Assembly (NCBI GenBank): GCA_963513935.1
Contig: OY740765.1
Location: 116,255,362-116,319,361, forward strand
Direction of reading: 5' to 3'
Length of the DNA stretch: 64,000 bases
Source: Aphrophora alni
Lineage: Eukaryota; Arthropoda; Insecta; Hemiptera; Aphrophoridae
Each line of letters opens with the position of its first letter. The first letter of the stretch is position 1. Below the pieces are notes generated by a model, which was not told the DNA's origin, searched no databases, and worked only from the letters and a program-made list of their open reading frames with translations. Below are positions 55,097 to 64,000 of this stretch, piece by piece. Both the position numbers and the translations under genes were made by a program.

Positions 55097-55744
55097 TTAC
55101 AGGTTATGAAGATAATCTTGGCTCATTACTTGCTTCATTGGATCACCTTCAGTCCTTCTCAAAAAGGCCCTGCTTCCTCGTACCCAGCAGAACTTATAGC
55201 CATGGTTCCTTTTCTCCTCGCGCGCCAAAACAAACAGCCTCCTTCGCGCAGGTGACAACGATTCATTTCTATAGAGACGAGTGTCTGTACCGAGTCCCAT
55301 GTGTCTTGTAGACAAGTCCTGTTTTGCACGCTTCTTCCGCAACAACTCTTCCTTGTCTAAACGCTTTACAAATTTAACAATTATACCAGGATTGGCGTTT
55401 GGGTCCGTTCTTTTACCCAACCTATGATGGCATGCATCAATCATACCTTCACTTATTTCAAAGTCTACAGCGATGCTAACCTTTTTTATAATTTCGACGA
55501 CGTCTTCTCCCTTTTCCATGGGAACACCCTGTATCTCAATACAATTACTTCTGCTATAATGTTCAACATCCTCCAATCTACTCTCCAGCGTCATCATTTT
55601 CTCCTTCAAAACTTTATTTTCTGTAGTTAGTTTTTCTATTTCTTCCAGAAACTTGTCGACCTTCAGATTTTGCTCTTTAATGGCCTTCGGATTTTCTGCT
55701 AATTTTTCGCTCTGATTTTCATTTGAGGTGTTAAAATCCTTCAC
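55097..55744 (-). CDS. LINE ORF1 protein, coiled-coil and RNA-binding part
   Basis: The longest ORF of the window (215 codons, counted from a GTG; the true start is upstream in the other frame). Residues about 20-65 form a Glu/Lys/Leu-rich coiled coil (KVDKFLEEIEKLTTENKVLK). They run into LESRLEDVEHYSRSNCIEIQ and GVP, a motif typical of L1-like/FP-type ORF1 proteins that trimerise and bind the element RNA. The C-terminal half is basic (KRTDPNANPG, LRKKRAKQDL, FLRRTEGDP). It directly follows the PHD-finger piece at 55,758-56,021 but is offset by one frame, so the original ORF1 of about 310 residues is frameshifted. It remains open in its own frame throughout, which implies a fairly young insertion. 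Confidence 0.85.
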   Translation of the reverse strand: MKDFNTSNENQSEKLAENPKAIKEQNLKVDKFLEEIEKLTTENKVLKEKMMTLESRLEDVEHYSRSNCIEIQGVPMEKGEDVVEIIKKVSIAVDFEISEGMIDACHHRLGKRTDPNANPGIIVKFVKRLDKEELLRKKRAKQDLSTRHMGLGTDTRLYRNESLSPARRRLFVLAREEKRNHGYKFCWVRGSRAFLRRTEGDPMKQVMSQDYLHNL

Positions 55745-55757
55745 AATTGATCGCTGG

Positions 55758-56021
55758 TTATTCCTTTATTTCATTTATGGCATTGATAACATCTTGTAGG
55801 CTCAGCTTTCCCTCCCCCGCCTGAGCCTCCAGCTTCAAACTCTTCCGCCTTGTAATAGAACAACTCTCACACCTCCACACTAGATTTTTCGCAGATAAAT
55901 GTTCAATGTCAGCTTTACTAAATTTAGCGCAACCACCATAGAAATGTTTTTCACAGCCAACACATTGTATTTTTACACGCTTCGAAGAGATAGATTTCAA
56001 ACATACATTGCAATTTGCCAT
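55758..56021 (-). CDS. LINE ORF1 protein, N-terminal PHD-type zinc finger
   Basis: 87 codons starting MANCNVCLK. Cys4, Cys7, Cys20, Cys23, His26, Cys31, Cys51 and Cys54 form a complete C4HC3 PHD set with the usual Trp (W49) two residues before the last pair. PHD fingers at the start of ORF1 are known in several arthropod non-LTR families. It ends AINEIKE and a stop; shifting one base continues into the coiled-coil frame. The start ATG has no competing upstream Met. Confidence 0.87.
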   Translation of the reverse strand: MANCNVCLKSISSKRVKIQCVGCEKHFYGGCAKFSKADIEHLSAKNLVWRCESCSITRRKSLKLEAQAGEGKLSLQDVINAINEIKE

Positions 56022-56329
56022 TGTGAGAACATAAAATGAGTAAAAAAACTTAACCTATACTTCTTACACAGTAAGCAAAACACAGTATTTTTATTTAACT
56101 AGTACCTCCATCAAAAAGAGTAGATTACAAGACGACCCAGAGTTAGTCGTGTTGAAATCGCTATTCGATTAACACAGTTAATGAATTTCCAATGCTTCTG
56201 ACTAGACATGAGACCACTATATAGTTCAAGACTTCTTCAAATGGCATAACCTTGTTATCCTACTCAAATGTATACAACACAACCTGCAAATATTACCCCG
56301 TATACTGATAGTGTAGGGTAATTTCTTTC
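56022..56329. other. Probable LINE 5' UTR and flank
   Basis: Upstream of ORF1 with no recognisable promoter element. The exact 5' end of the LINE is not visible. Confidence 0.35.
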
Positions 56330-56740
56330 TTTGACTGGTCTTCACGTTTCATGACCTCAGAAGCCGCCCGTCCGTCGTTGTCGTCGATACGTAAGCACGA
56401 TAGTGGCCTTAAGAAGTAATATAGGGACGTATAGTGTTACCCTATTAACATTTAGTAAAATCATAATTAAAATCTCAAAATGGTGACCCCTTTTAAACAG
56501 TTTCTTGTTCATATATCGTGTGGTATTCAACTTTATAACACACTAAATTTAATATAAATTTGCAGATTTCAATCCTGTGTCTAATTTTCAATTCACCTCT
56601 TTAATATGACAAATAGAGTAAGTTATTGTCAAAAATGTAATTGCAAAATCTGACTTCCCATGAAAATATGATATTAATAATGTTACGAGATCCGATAGAA
56701 CGGAGTAACCTACACGAGCGTAGCGAATGTAGACATCTGT
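56330..56740 (+). repeat. R1 interspersed repeat, copy I (3'-truncated)
   Basis: 'TTTGACTGGTCTTCACGTTT', GCCCGTCCGTCGTTGTCG, 'TATCGTGTGGTATTCAACTT' and ACACGAGCGTAGCGAATG, after which similarity ends. Confidence 0.85.
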
Positions 56741-56744
56741 AAAA

Positions 56745-57046
56745 ATTACGGTTTCTTAGATATTTGACTATAACAAATTCTAACGTTCGCCATTTTGAAT
56801 ATTTATATAGTAAAGTTTTGGATCTGGGTTTACTGATAAAAAATAGTATAAACAATACGCATATAAAATTTAAATTGATAATCTTAATAATTTCAAAAGT
56901 TATCATGAAATTGTTAAAACAAAATGGCCGACAGGCGGAAAAAATCGTTTCCTAATATATCTCCAAATCTACTTTATTAATTACTTTCACCAGTAGAACT
57001 CGTCCTGAAATTATTTCCGTTTCTTCGTGAAACACCCTGTATGTAC
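56745..57046 (-). mobile_element. GGGTGTTTCACGAAG element, copy 2
   Basis: It closes with CTTCGTGAAACACCCTGTA at 57,021-57,040 and contains CAAAATGGCCGACAGGCGG. The other terminus is not clear, as in the 39.6-kb copy. Confidence 0.5.
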
Positions 57047-57199
57047 ATAGGTGTCTCACCTATGTGAGACAGATATGGAAAAGTTTAAAGTCAAACAAGC
57101 TCAGTACTTGCCATAAATTCGAAAACAATCCTGCTTAGATAAGGTTACATAATATTATGTATGCATAAATTACATAGACGTATTGGTGAATTTCTGATG

Positions 57200-57760
57200 T
57201 AAGAATCTAACTATTGAAGCTATGAATTGTGTAGAGATCCATACGAATAATTTTGTAAATCGGTACCTACTCTCTTCAAGTCGGCTAAACTCGGACGGGC
57301 CTCCAAGTTGAAGGACTTTGTACTTGCTCACGCTGGTGTTGGTGACTCGGCGCTGCCGGATTTTGAATCTATACGAATATTACATTATCTTGGGAGGTCA
57401 AGTTTCGAAATTACATTGTTTAGAATAACTTTAGAATAAAGGTGGCGTTGGTACCATTACACGTAGAATGTAAATCTGAACATTTTTATCTGATTTAGTG
57501 TGTTATAAGTTGAAAACGACAAGAGATATTAACAAAAAACTAATAAAAATGGTCGCTATTTTCAATTTGATTTTTCCAAATTTCTACAGAGTTCTATGTG
57601 AACACACTATACCATATTTAATGTTCCTAGTTAATTTGTGTGACCACTATCGTACTTGCCTACAGATGTCAACGACGACGGACGGACGGCACGTCGAAAA
57701 TCACTTTTCCTATTTCCTGAGTCAACCACTCAGGTTATAGATTTTTTTTGACCGATCACT
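57200..57760 (-). repeat. R1 interspersed repeat, copy J1
   Basis: 'GGTTGGTGACTCGGCGCTGCC'-like text, 'CTTGGGAGGTCAAGTTTCGA', 'TTTAGTGTGTTATAAGTTGA' and AACGACGACGGACGGACGGC give the R1 order on the minus strand. The 80-codon ORF at 57,498-57,740 is repeat translation. Confidence 0.86.
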
Positions 57761-58269
57761 TGATTTGTTCGGGTATCTTATTCCCCTCACCCCGGTAAAG
57801 GTAAAACAAAATTTAAATGCTTTTCTAATAAACATAATGCGGACATAGTGATAATGTTGTTACCAGGCGACTGAAATTAATAATAGTGGAACCAACTGGT
57901 AATCATGTTTAAAAAAAAGAAGACAAATTTCATTAACGAAAGCCAAAATTTATTTAATTTGAATTTACGAATCAGATTTGACCATTTACAATTAATTTGT
58001 TTAAAAAAAAGAAAATTACAGAGTTTTTTTGATTTTAGTTAGAAAAGAATTTATATAAGGAATTTAAGTTTTTTTTGAAAAATATATGCATGTATAAAAA
58101 AAAAAAGGTCAAAATGGTATATTAGTTAACAAGTTTTGTGTCATCGAATACTTAGTCTAAACATACATATAACCATTTATATACATATACATATATAAAG
58201 AAATACATTTTACAAATATATTGATGATATACTATTTTCCTTCTTAAAAAAGAACAAATTTATTATATA

Positions 58270-58271
<2 letters not shown>
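57761..58271. other. No gene found
   Basis: AT-rich with many A-runs. Confidence 0.5.

Positions 58272-58322
<51 letters not shown>
58272..58322. repeat. (TA)n microsatellite
   Basis: An uninterrupted TA run of about 50 bp. Confidence 0.97.
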
Positions 58323-58326
<4 letters not shown>

Positions 58327-58337
58327 AATTTTGTTTT

Positions 58338-58426
58338 GTAAAATATTGAAATATTGAAATATTTAAAAAAAATGAAATTTTGGAATATTGGAATATTGAA
58401 ATATTGACATATTGACGTCAATATGT
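58338..58426. repeat. AATATTG repeats ending in a CRE-core palindrome
   Basis: Imperfect repeats of (A)AATATTGA/GGAATATT at 58,345-58,405 run into the exact 20-bp palindrome ACATATTGACGTCAATATGT (58,407-58,426), whose centre TGACGTCA is the consensus CRE/ATF site. Confidence 0.85.
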
Positions 58427-59759
58427 TTTATTTTGTTAATTTTGAAAAATAACCCCTTTGGGGTCCTGAAGGCCGAAATATTTGCATGCAGCACCACCCA
58501 AGTTTGATTGTTTATAAATTAGTACACCTTATTATACATATATATATTAGAAGACATATTATCGTACAGAGTTCTGTTCTAAATGTTTTTTTTTTTTATT
58601 GAAGAATAAATTCACAATTCAAGTTCGTTTTCCTTTTAAACAACTGTTATTTTTGAGTGATAAAAAATAGTGAAGGTTGAAAATAAGTTGTTTTTTTTTT
58701 AAACATGTCTGCAATTGCGTAGTTAGAGCAATCTCGAAAAGATCTCCAATTATCTCGGACAAACTCCGACAATCTTCGACCAGCTTTTGCTAAGCAAAAA
58801 AAGCAAGTCGAATAGAGATTTATACAAACTCATAGGTTATTGCACAAGTCTTTGTAATGAAAAAATGTTTTTTTGTTTAATTAAAAATGAAAGGAAAATT
58901 ATCAGAATTACAAAAGTCCAGAAAAGATTATAAATAAGTTTTTCTTTGATATTAATAAAGAATTATATATATATCTCGATCTTTGTTTGAGATAAAGAAT
59001 TTTGTAACAACAGTTAGAAAAATTTTAAATTCAAAGATTCTAGTTAAGAAAAACATTTGTCTACTTAATATTTTGATACTCTTTAATACTTAATAGTTTG
59101 ACTATTTAATACTTAATACTTTGACTGTTTAAGTTTACAGTTAGATTTTGTAAATTGTCCTTTAAATGAAAGAAAGCTATTTTTTACAAGTTATTAACTT
59201 TCAATAAAAATCATTGAATAATTAAAAGGAAAATACGAAACACATATATCAGTAATCAAAACTTAAAATATTAACAATCTTATAGTATGGTCAAATCTAA
59301 AGTAGAAATACCTGGAATTTATTGAAAATGTTGAAAATGAGCCATGTGCCAGATGAACGTTGCACTATGTTGTGTATGTCAGAAAAAGAAACTCACTAGC
59401 ACTAACATTATAGATGGTGACATTTATAATTTAGAATAGAAGGTGACGTTTATAATTTAGAAACAAAGAAGCACTGAAGATATTGTCTTGAAGAATTCAT
59501 AATTAATTTTTGAGACTACATTTTAAGAGACTAATCTGTAATGAGGTGAGCTAAGAACTACCTGATTCTAGCGTGTTTAGAAGAGGGGGTGAACAAGTAT
59601 ATCGTACGATGTTGAATTTTTATATTCGCCACCAGGTTTCACCACACGATGGAGGCCTGGTCCGGAAGAGATAAGAGAACGGCAAGTAGAATTATCGGTA
59701 ATTGAGGTACAGATTTATATTGAATTTAGTATGACGTTACAATGTAGTTCGAAAAAATA
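58427..59759. other. No gene found
   Basis: AT-rich. 59,580-59,700 is GC-richer (GGAGGCCTGGTCCGGAAGAG) without an ORF. Confidence 0.45.
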
Positions 59760-60650
59760 GGTTTATTAAAAAACTATATAATCAAACTGAGCCTTTTCCG
59801 ACGAGAACAGAGTTTATCAATTATTTCCGTTGAAGAAATAATAATGTCCATTTGAGCTGCCCGTCAATCTATCCAGGAGGGTTCTATTGCTAGTTTGGTT
59901 TTAAAAATGAAAAGTCAGTTCGGGCGTTGCATTTTTACTGGGATCAGCGCAAAAATTCCAAGTATTTTTTTTTTTATTATTATTAAGGAAGAAAAACTCA
60001 TTTCATTCGTCGTAAGCCTCCAAAACACCCACAGCAGATTCAGCTCTCGCCCATTTCCTTTTTTACAAATTATACTCTGTTTCCAAGGTTTCGGACGTTA
60101 CATTATTCAAGTACAAATTTTATATTTGTTGTGACAAGCCGCGTCGTCTATAAAGAATCCTAGTACTTAATTTTTCAAATTAACATGTAAAATCTAGCTT
60201 TCAATTCCTCTATAACATGATTCAGAAATGGATTACAACCCATTTCATTTGTAGTAAAGCGCTACGATACTGACTACAACGTTGCTTCTGCAAGTTGTTT
60301 TGAAACTAGACCAGGAGCCGTTATTTCTGTTGTGCCAAAGTTCTTCGCTTCCTTAATGATATTGTAAAATGCAGCGTCGCTACCTCACTTCTAATAGCCT
60401 CCAGACCTGTAATGATTCTTTTAAAAAGTATTGGTATGCATCATTGAGATTTATAATAACCGTTTGCATATCTACATTAAGAATTGATGTGTAACTAGAC
60501 ACTTTGTTCAAATTATGTAAAAAAATAACAAATTGACAGTTCTCTAGGCTTTGTATAAACTTGTGTTTCTCCGTCCATCTCGTTTCACAAAGAACCACAG
60601 ATTGAGAATGCATATTTCCTCCGGTAGTTCTTTTCAGCACAGTATTTCAT
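59760..60650 (-). pseudogene. hAT-type transposase fossil (C-terminal half)
   Basis: On the minus strand an 86-codon open piece (60,380-60,640) contains LCETRWTEKHKFIQSLENC, the CETRW motif of hAT transposases of the DUF4371/ZMYM-like group. A frameshift later, about 60,300-60,380 reads FYNIIKEAKNFGTTEITAPG and LVSKQLAEATL. About 60,185-60,255 reads NPFLNHVIEELKARFYM. About 59,780-59,960 holds remains of the C-terminal dimerisation domain (IFALIPVKMQRPN, LDRLTG, then MDIIISSTEIIDKLCSRRKR). The order is that of an intact hAT protein; several stops and frameshifts make it non-functional. The N-terminal half with its zinc finger was not found. The plus-strand 79-codon ORF here is antisense noise. 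Confidence 0.78.
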
Positions 60651-61855
60651 AAGGAATATTGTCATTAAAAAATAATATATTTAACTATTCCTATACTGTT
60701 TCTTTTCATATATACTTCTGACGAATGGGCGACAACTAAATTACGAAATGCACCTTAGGGTACTATCTTTTGTAAATATATATTTTTAATTAACTGTTTT
60801 TGAGATATTCGACGTTAAAAAAATGTTAATAGCCGCCATTTTGATATGCATAAAGGAAATGGATTGATTTTTTTTTTAATTGGGTTTTTATAACACTAAG
60901 TTGTAACCAAAATTTCTACTTCATATCAGTTACCGTTAAAATGATATGAATTACAACATACAAAATGACGGTTAGATAGAAAACTAACCATTTTAGAAAA
61001 TAGTACACATAAACTTTTTCATTCATTTTGATGTGAAAAATAAGCTCCTGAGGTTTTTGAACGATTTTTTGAAACAGCTATGTTTAAGATTGGCAGATTA
61101 ACTAGAATACGAATTTTCCAATTCGAAAAATTTTTATTTTATTTTTTTATTAAATATTTGCTACCAAGTATACTTCAATCGTACAATTAAGGTTTACATT
61201 TTTTTAAATAAAGCAAATATTTCAAATTAAATTATAAATTGAACAATTAAGTTGAAGCATAATTGCTTGATATGGGTGATTAGTCCATCCGAAAATATAA
61301 TCGACCGTCGAATGAATCGTTTGTTTTACTATCCAATATCTTCCATTACTATGCCCTCACATTGAACCACATTATATGATGTACAAATAAAAGCTTTTAA
61401 AATATGAACGTTAAAAATCAAGTATCTATCAATTAATTTGCTGGCTTTTGAAAATCCTGTGGCTTCAATTGCGAAGAAACAGCAGTAGAATGAGAAGACA
61501 AACTTTCTCAACTGGAAACCGCCGTGATTGTGCTGCTGTTATAAATGGTAAACTTCACATTTGTTCTTTTTGTTAAGAACAATTAAAACTGTTTTTGGAC
61601 AATAAAAAGGTAAAATGTACAACTAATAAAGGTGACGAAGACATTAATGGTTTTTGGTGCGGTGAGTACTGCTTCTAAAGGGACACAGATGATTCTGGAA
61701 ATTTCTGGTTGTTTGCTGATTCGTTGACGGCCGTCTAGAATGTTCTATTAGGTCGGAAGGGGCCGTATCTGTGACGCGTTGTGTTACATTCACAATTATT
61801 CTGCTATTGTTAACTTTGGTGGAATATATTCTGAATATCAGTGAATGTTGTAGAA
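60651..61855. other. No gene found
   Basis: It includes a GCCGCCATTTTG word at 60,832 and a 60-codon minus-strand ORF (61,329-61,511) without a domain. The hAT N-terminal half might have lain here but is not recognisable. Confidence 0.4.
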
Positions 61856-61925
61856 AGATTCACACAGTTAAGATGCTATGTTAAGATTCACAGTTAAGAT
61901 TCACACAGTTAAGATGCTATGTGCT
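61856..61925. repeat. Short tandem duplication
   Basis: AGATTCACACAGTTAAGATG with CTATGT occurs twice, with a partial third unit (AGATTCACAGTTA) between. Confidence 0.9.
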
Positions 61926-62221
61926 TGTCACAGTTTAATTAATAGATAGACCTAATATTGACTTATCGAAGTCGTGCTGATCGGAAAATTCAAATTCAAT
62001 TTAAATTTCAGTTATTTGGTTTGTAATTTAGAGTTTTGAAAAAAAAAATTTTACTTTGATCATTCCATTACTATATAAAATGTGAAAGATTTGAACCCGT
62101 TGAATCCACTACTTACCTTCGTGCTTGTATTGAATCCGTGAAATGTGAAGATCAATCTAAGAACAGAAGGAAACATTTTGACGAATATCAAACTTACCCT
62201 GTATAGTGTATACTTTTTTTA
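61926..62221. other. No gene found
   Basis: Nothing recognised. Confidence 0.5.
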
Positions 62222-62455
62222 TACTGGGTGAATAAAAAGGAAGAAAAACATATAAAACAAAGAACTTTTCCCCGCCCCCAGCTCTCGAATACTCTAATAG
62301 CGTCAGAATCAGAAGTGAATGAAAGTTAATCAAGAAGGATCTGTTAGGAAACATGAAGTAGAGGAATCTAATCCAAAACAACATGAACAAAATGTGTAGA
62401 TCCTGCTAGGGTCCCTCAGGATTGCTACGTCTGTGAGTATTGAGCCTCTGAGAGA
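62222..62455 (+). repeat. R2 interspersed repeat
   Basis: 'CAGCTCTCGAATACTCTAAT', AGCGTCAGAATCAGAAG, 'AGTAGAGGAATCTAATCC' and 'TGTGTAGATCCTGCTAGGGT' give the full R2 order. The minus-strand ORF at 62,157-62,390 is its antisense. Confidence 0.87.
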
Positions 62456-63429
62456 TTTGCAATATTATTGGTGCATCGTACGTATAATATTACTATTAAG
62501 CCGGCTATGAATCAGGAACTTCTGGCACTGCACTGGTGGTTCTCAAAAAAAATTAATTATGCAAAAACTTTCTCACTTGCCCATCCCCAATACCAAAACT
62601 AATCTTCACCAACAATATCGTTTCGATAGTTGACAAAAGTCGTGGATGCTATTTCTGGAAAAAAAAAAAATTTAAAGTATAAGAGCATAAAAAAGTTCAT
62701 TTGTGCATAAATCGTACTTGATTGAAATTGAACTTCAATGATGTAGGTCAAAATTCATTTTTGCCAATTATTCCTGAACCGTAACATTTGTTTACTCAAT
62801 TTCGATATATGTTTTTTCCTAGTCAATTTATTACCCAAAATATTTTAAATTTCCTTTCCCAAAACCTCAGCAACATAACATCTCCACAGGTAAACAAACA
62901 TTTATAAAGAGTGTTTCTGTAATGCGCGGAGATAATTCAGGGTATGGTTATATGGGTCAAAACAAAAAAGGTTCCTATAAACATATGTCCGAAAATCCTT
63001 TACCAGATATCCACTATTTTGATTTTTTTATAACTAAATAATTTAAATCTCTAAAACAGTTTAACAGATTGAGTTAATTTTTACACGGTACACATCAATG
63101 TAAAGGACCTAGTTTGAAAAAAAAAATCAACTTGTTCCAATAATCCATTTCAAAATGGCGGCCAGTTAAACATTTTAAATGAAAATAACTCATAAACAGT
63201 AAGTTTTAATAAAAAAACGTCAAGAGCAAATTCTTATAGCCTGTTTTATTTCCTATCGAATAGTATAACTATACAAATTATCGAACAAAGGGTAACAGTA
63301 AAACAGCGTCAATTAGTTTGATGCATTTCAACATATCGGTTGTTGTGTTCAAAATCTTAAATGCCAAATTTCATTACAATTTCGTTAAATTCACAAAAAT
63401 TCATAAAAATTAACTGATTCTTCTTGAGT
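62456..63429. other. No gene found; possible old DNA element
   Basis: AAAATGGCGGCCAGTTAAAC at 63,151 and 'GGTTCCTATAAACATATGTC' near 62,970 resemble family L (15,060 and 45,560), but limits are unclear. Confidence 0.4.
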
Positions 63430-63850
63430 TTAGATATCGTATTTTAGATAATGGTCATCAATACCCCTCTCATCAATACCGTGACTCATCACTGCCGGAC
63501 CTCGTAACTATACAATATAAGATGTTCTTGAGAGATAATGTTTCTAAAATACATCATAGAGCTGTTGTCATCATAGTGAGGTGAGCTTGGTAACATTACA
63601 TGTAGAATTGAAATATCAAATTTTATATCTAATTTAGTGTGTTACAAATTGAATAACACATGCGATATGAACAAAAAACTGTTTAGAATGACCGCTATTT
63701 TACTGAATTTCAATAGGGTTCTATATGAGCACACTATTATTCCTTAGACCAAAATTCATGTTCCTATATTAATTTTTGTGGCTGTTATCGTGCTTACTTA
63801 CAGACGACAAGAACGACGGGCCTGACTCTACGAAACGTGAAGCTTTTTTG
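63430..63850 (-). repeat. R1 interspersed repeat, copy K1
   Basis: 'TCACTGCCGGACCTCGTAAC', 'TCTAATTTAGTGTGTTACAA', 'GGGTTCTATATGAGCACACT' and GACGACAAGAACGACGGGCC give minus-strand R1 order. Confidence 0.83.
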
Positions 63851-64000
63851 TGGTTACCGAACTTACACTATGCTTAGTATAATGTGTATAATACTACAAA
63901 GAAGTTATTAATTTTAAAACAGTTTCCGCTACTGAGATGAACATCAGTACTAAATTCAAGATGGCGGCCAAAATTATAAACATCATAAGACTTAGTACGA
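63851..64000. other. Window edge, unassigned
   Basis: It ends with CAAGATGGCGGCCAAAATT, another instance of the ATGGCGGCC word seen in several families. Confidence 0.4.

Noticed and set aside
59895..60134. 79-codon plus-strand ORF
   Set aside because: Antisense of the hAT transposase C-terminal fossil.

Overview
The window looks like AT-rich, repeat-dominated nuclear DNA from an arthropod, most likely an insect and perhaps a hemipteran. That assignment is inference. It rests on CCTAA-type (TTAGG) repeats at 36,360-36,480, on the mix of mobile-element fossils (PHD-finger ORF1 LINE, Jockey-like RNase H, Ty3/Gypsy pol, hAT) and on many foldback/MITE-like elements. No bacterial operon structure, rRNA gene or convincing tRNA gene was seen. 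Almost all of the short open reading frames in the window are chance or lie inside repeats.

Layout. 0-8.4 kb: a LINE reverse-transcriptase 3'-end fossil, a 102-bp satellite, the first copies of the interspersed families called R1, R2 and M here, and a 104-bp satellite that reverses orientation part-way. 8.5-10.7 kb: a ~2.1-kb retroelement-like block (family J) with a conserved TATA box; a second copy lies in inverse orientation at 43.1-45.1 kb. 10.8-17.1 kb: a tRNA-like stretch, a perfect 22-bp hairpin, a Jockey-type RNase H fossil, family K and foldback family L. 17.6-21.5 kb: a 130-codon ORF of unknown meaning, a 165-180-bp satellite, a TGAC/TGAG array, and a 1.19-kb palindromic element inserted in that array. 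21.6-31.1 kb: further R1/R2/M copies, a 179-bp MITE, and a 1.9-kb long-TIR element that itself carries a 400-bp MITE flanked by a perfect 8-bp target duplication.

32.0-33.84 kb (minus strand) is the only part that looks like a spliced gene. It has seven exon-like blocks with good donor and acceptor sites, a signal-peptide-like start, serine/acid-rich segments and an in-frame internal duplication. I do not recognise the product. Reading frames do not join cleanly at several points, so it may be a decayed gene, a mis-guessed exon structure, or a gene of an unclassified mobile element.

34-46 kb: R1/R2 copies, a motif resembling the hammerhead-ribozyme core, a broken Ty3/Gypsy pol, a second LINE RT fossil, a 51-bp satellite, family K and family J on the minus strand. 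46.2-57.8 kb: a second RNase H fossil, an inverted R2 pair, three R1 copies, a LINE whose ORF1 and endonuclease survive but whose RT is lost, and two more R1 copies. 58-64 kb: microsatellites, a 20-bp palindrome with a CRE core, a hAT transposase fossil, and last R2 and R1 copies. The elements do not work together as a pathway; the window is a record of repeated insertion, nesting and decay.
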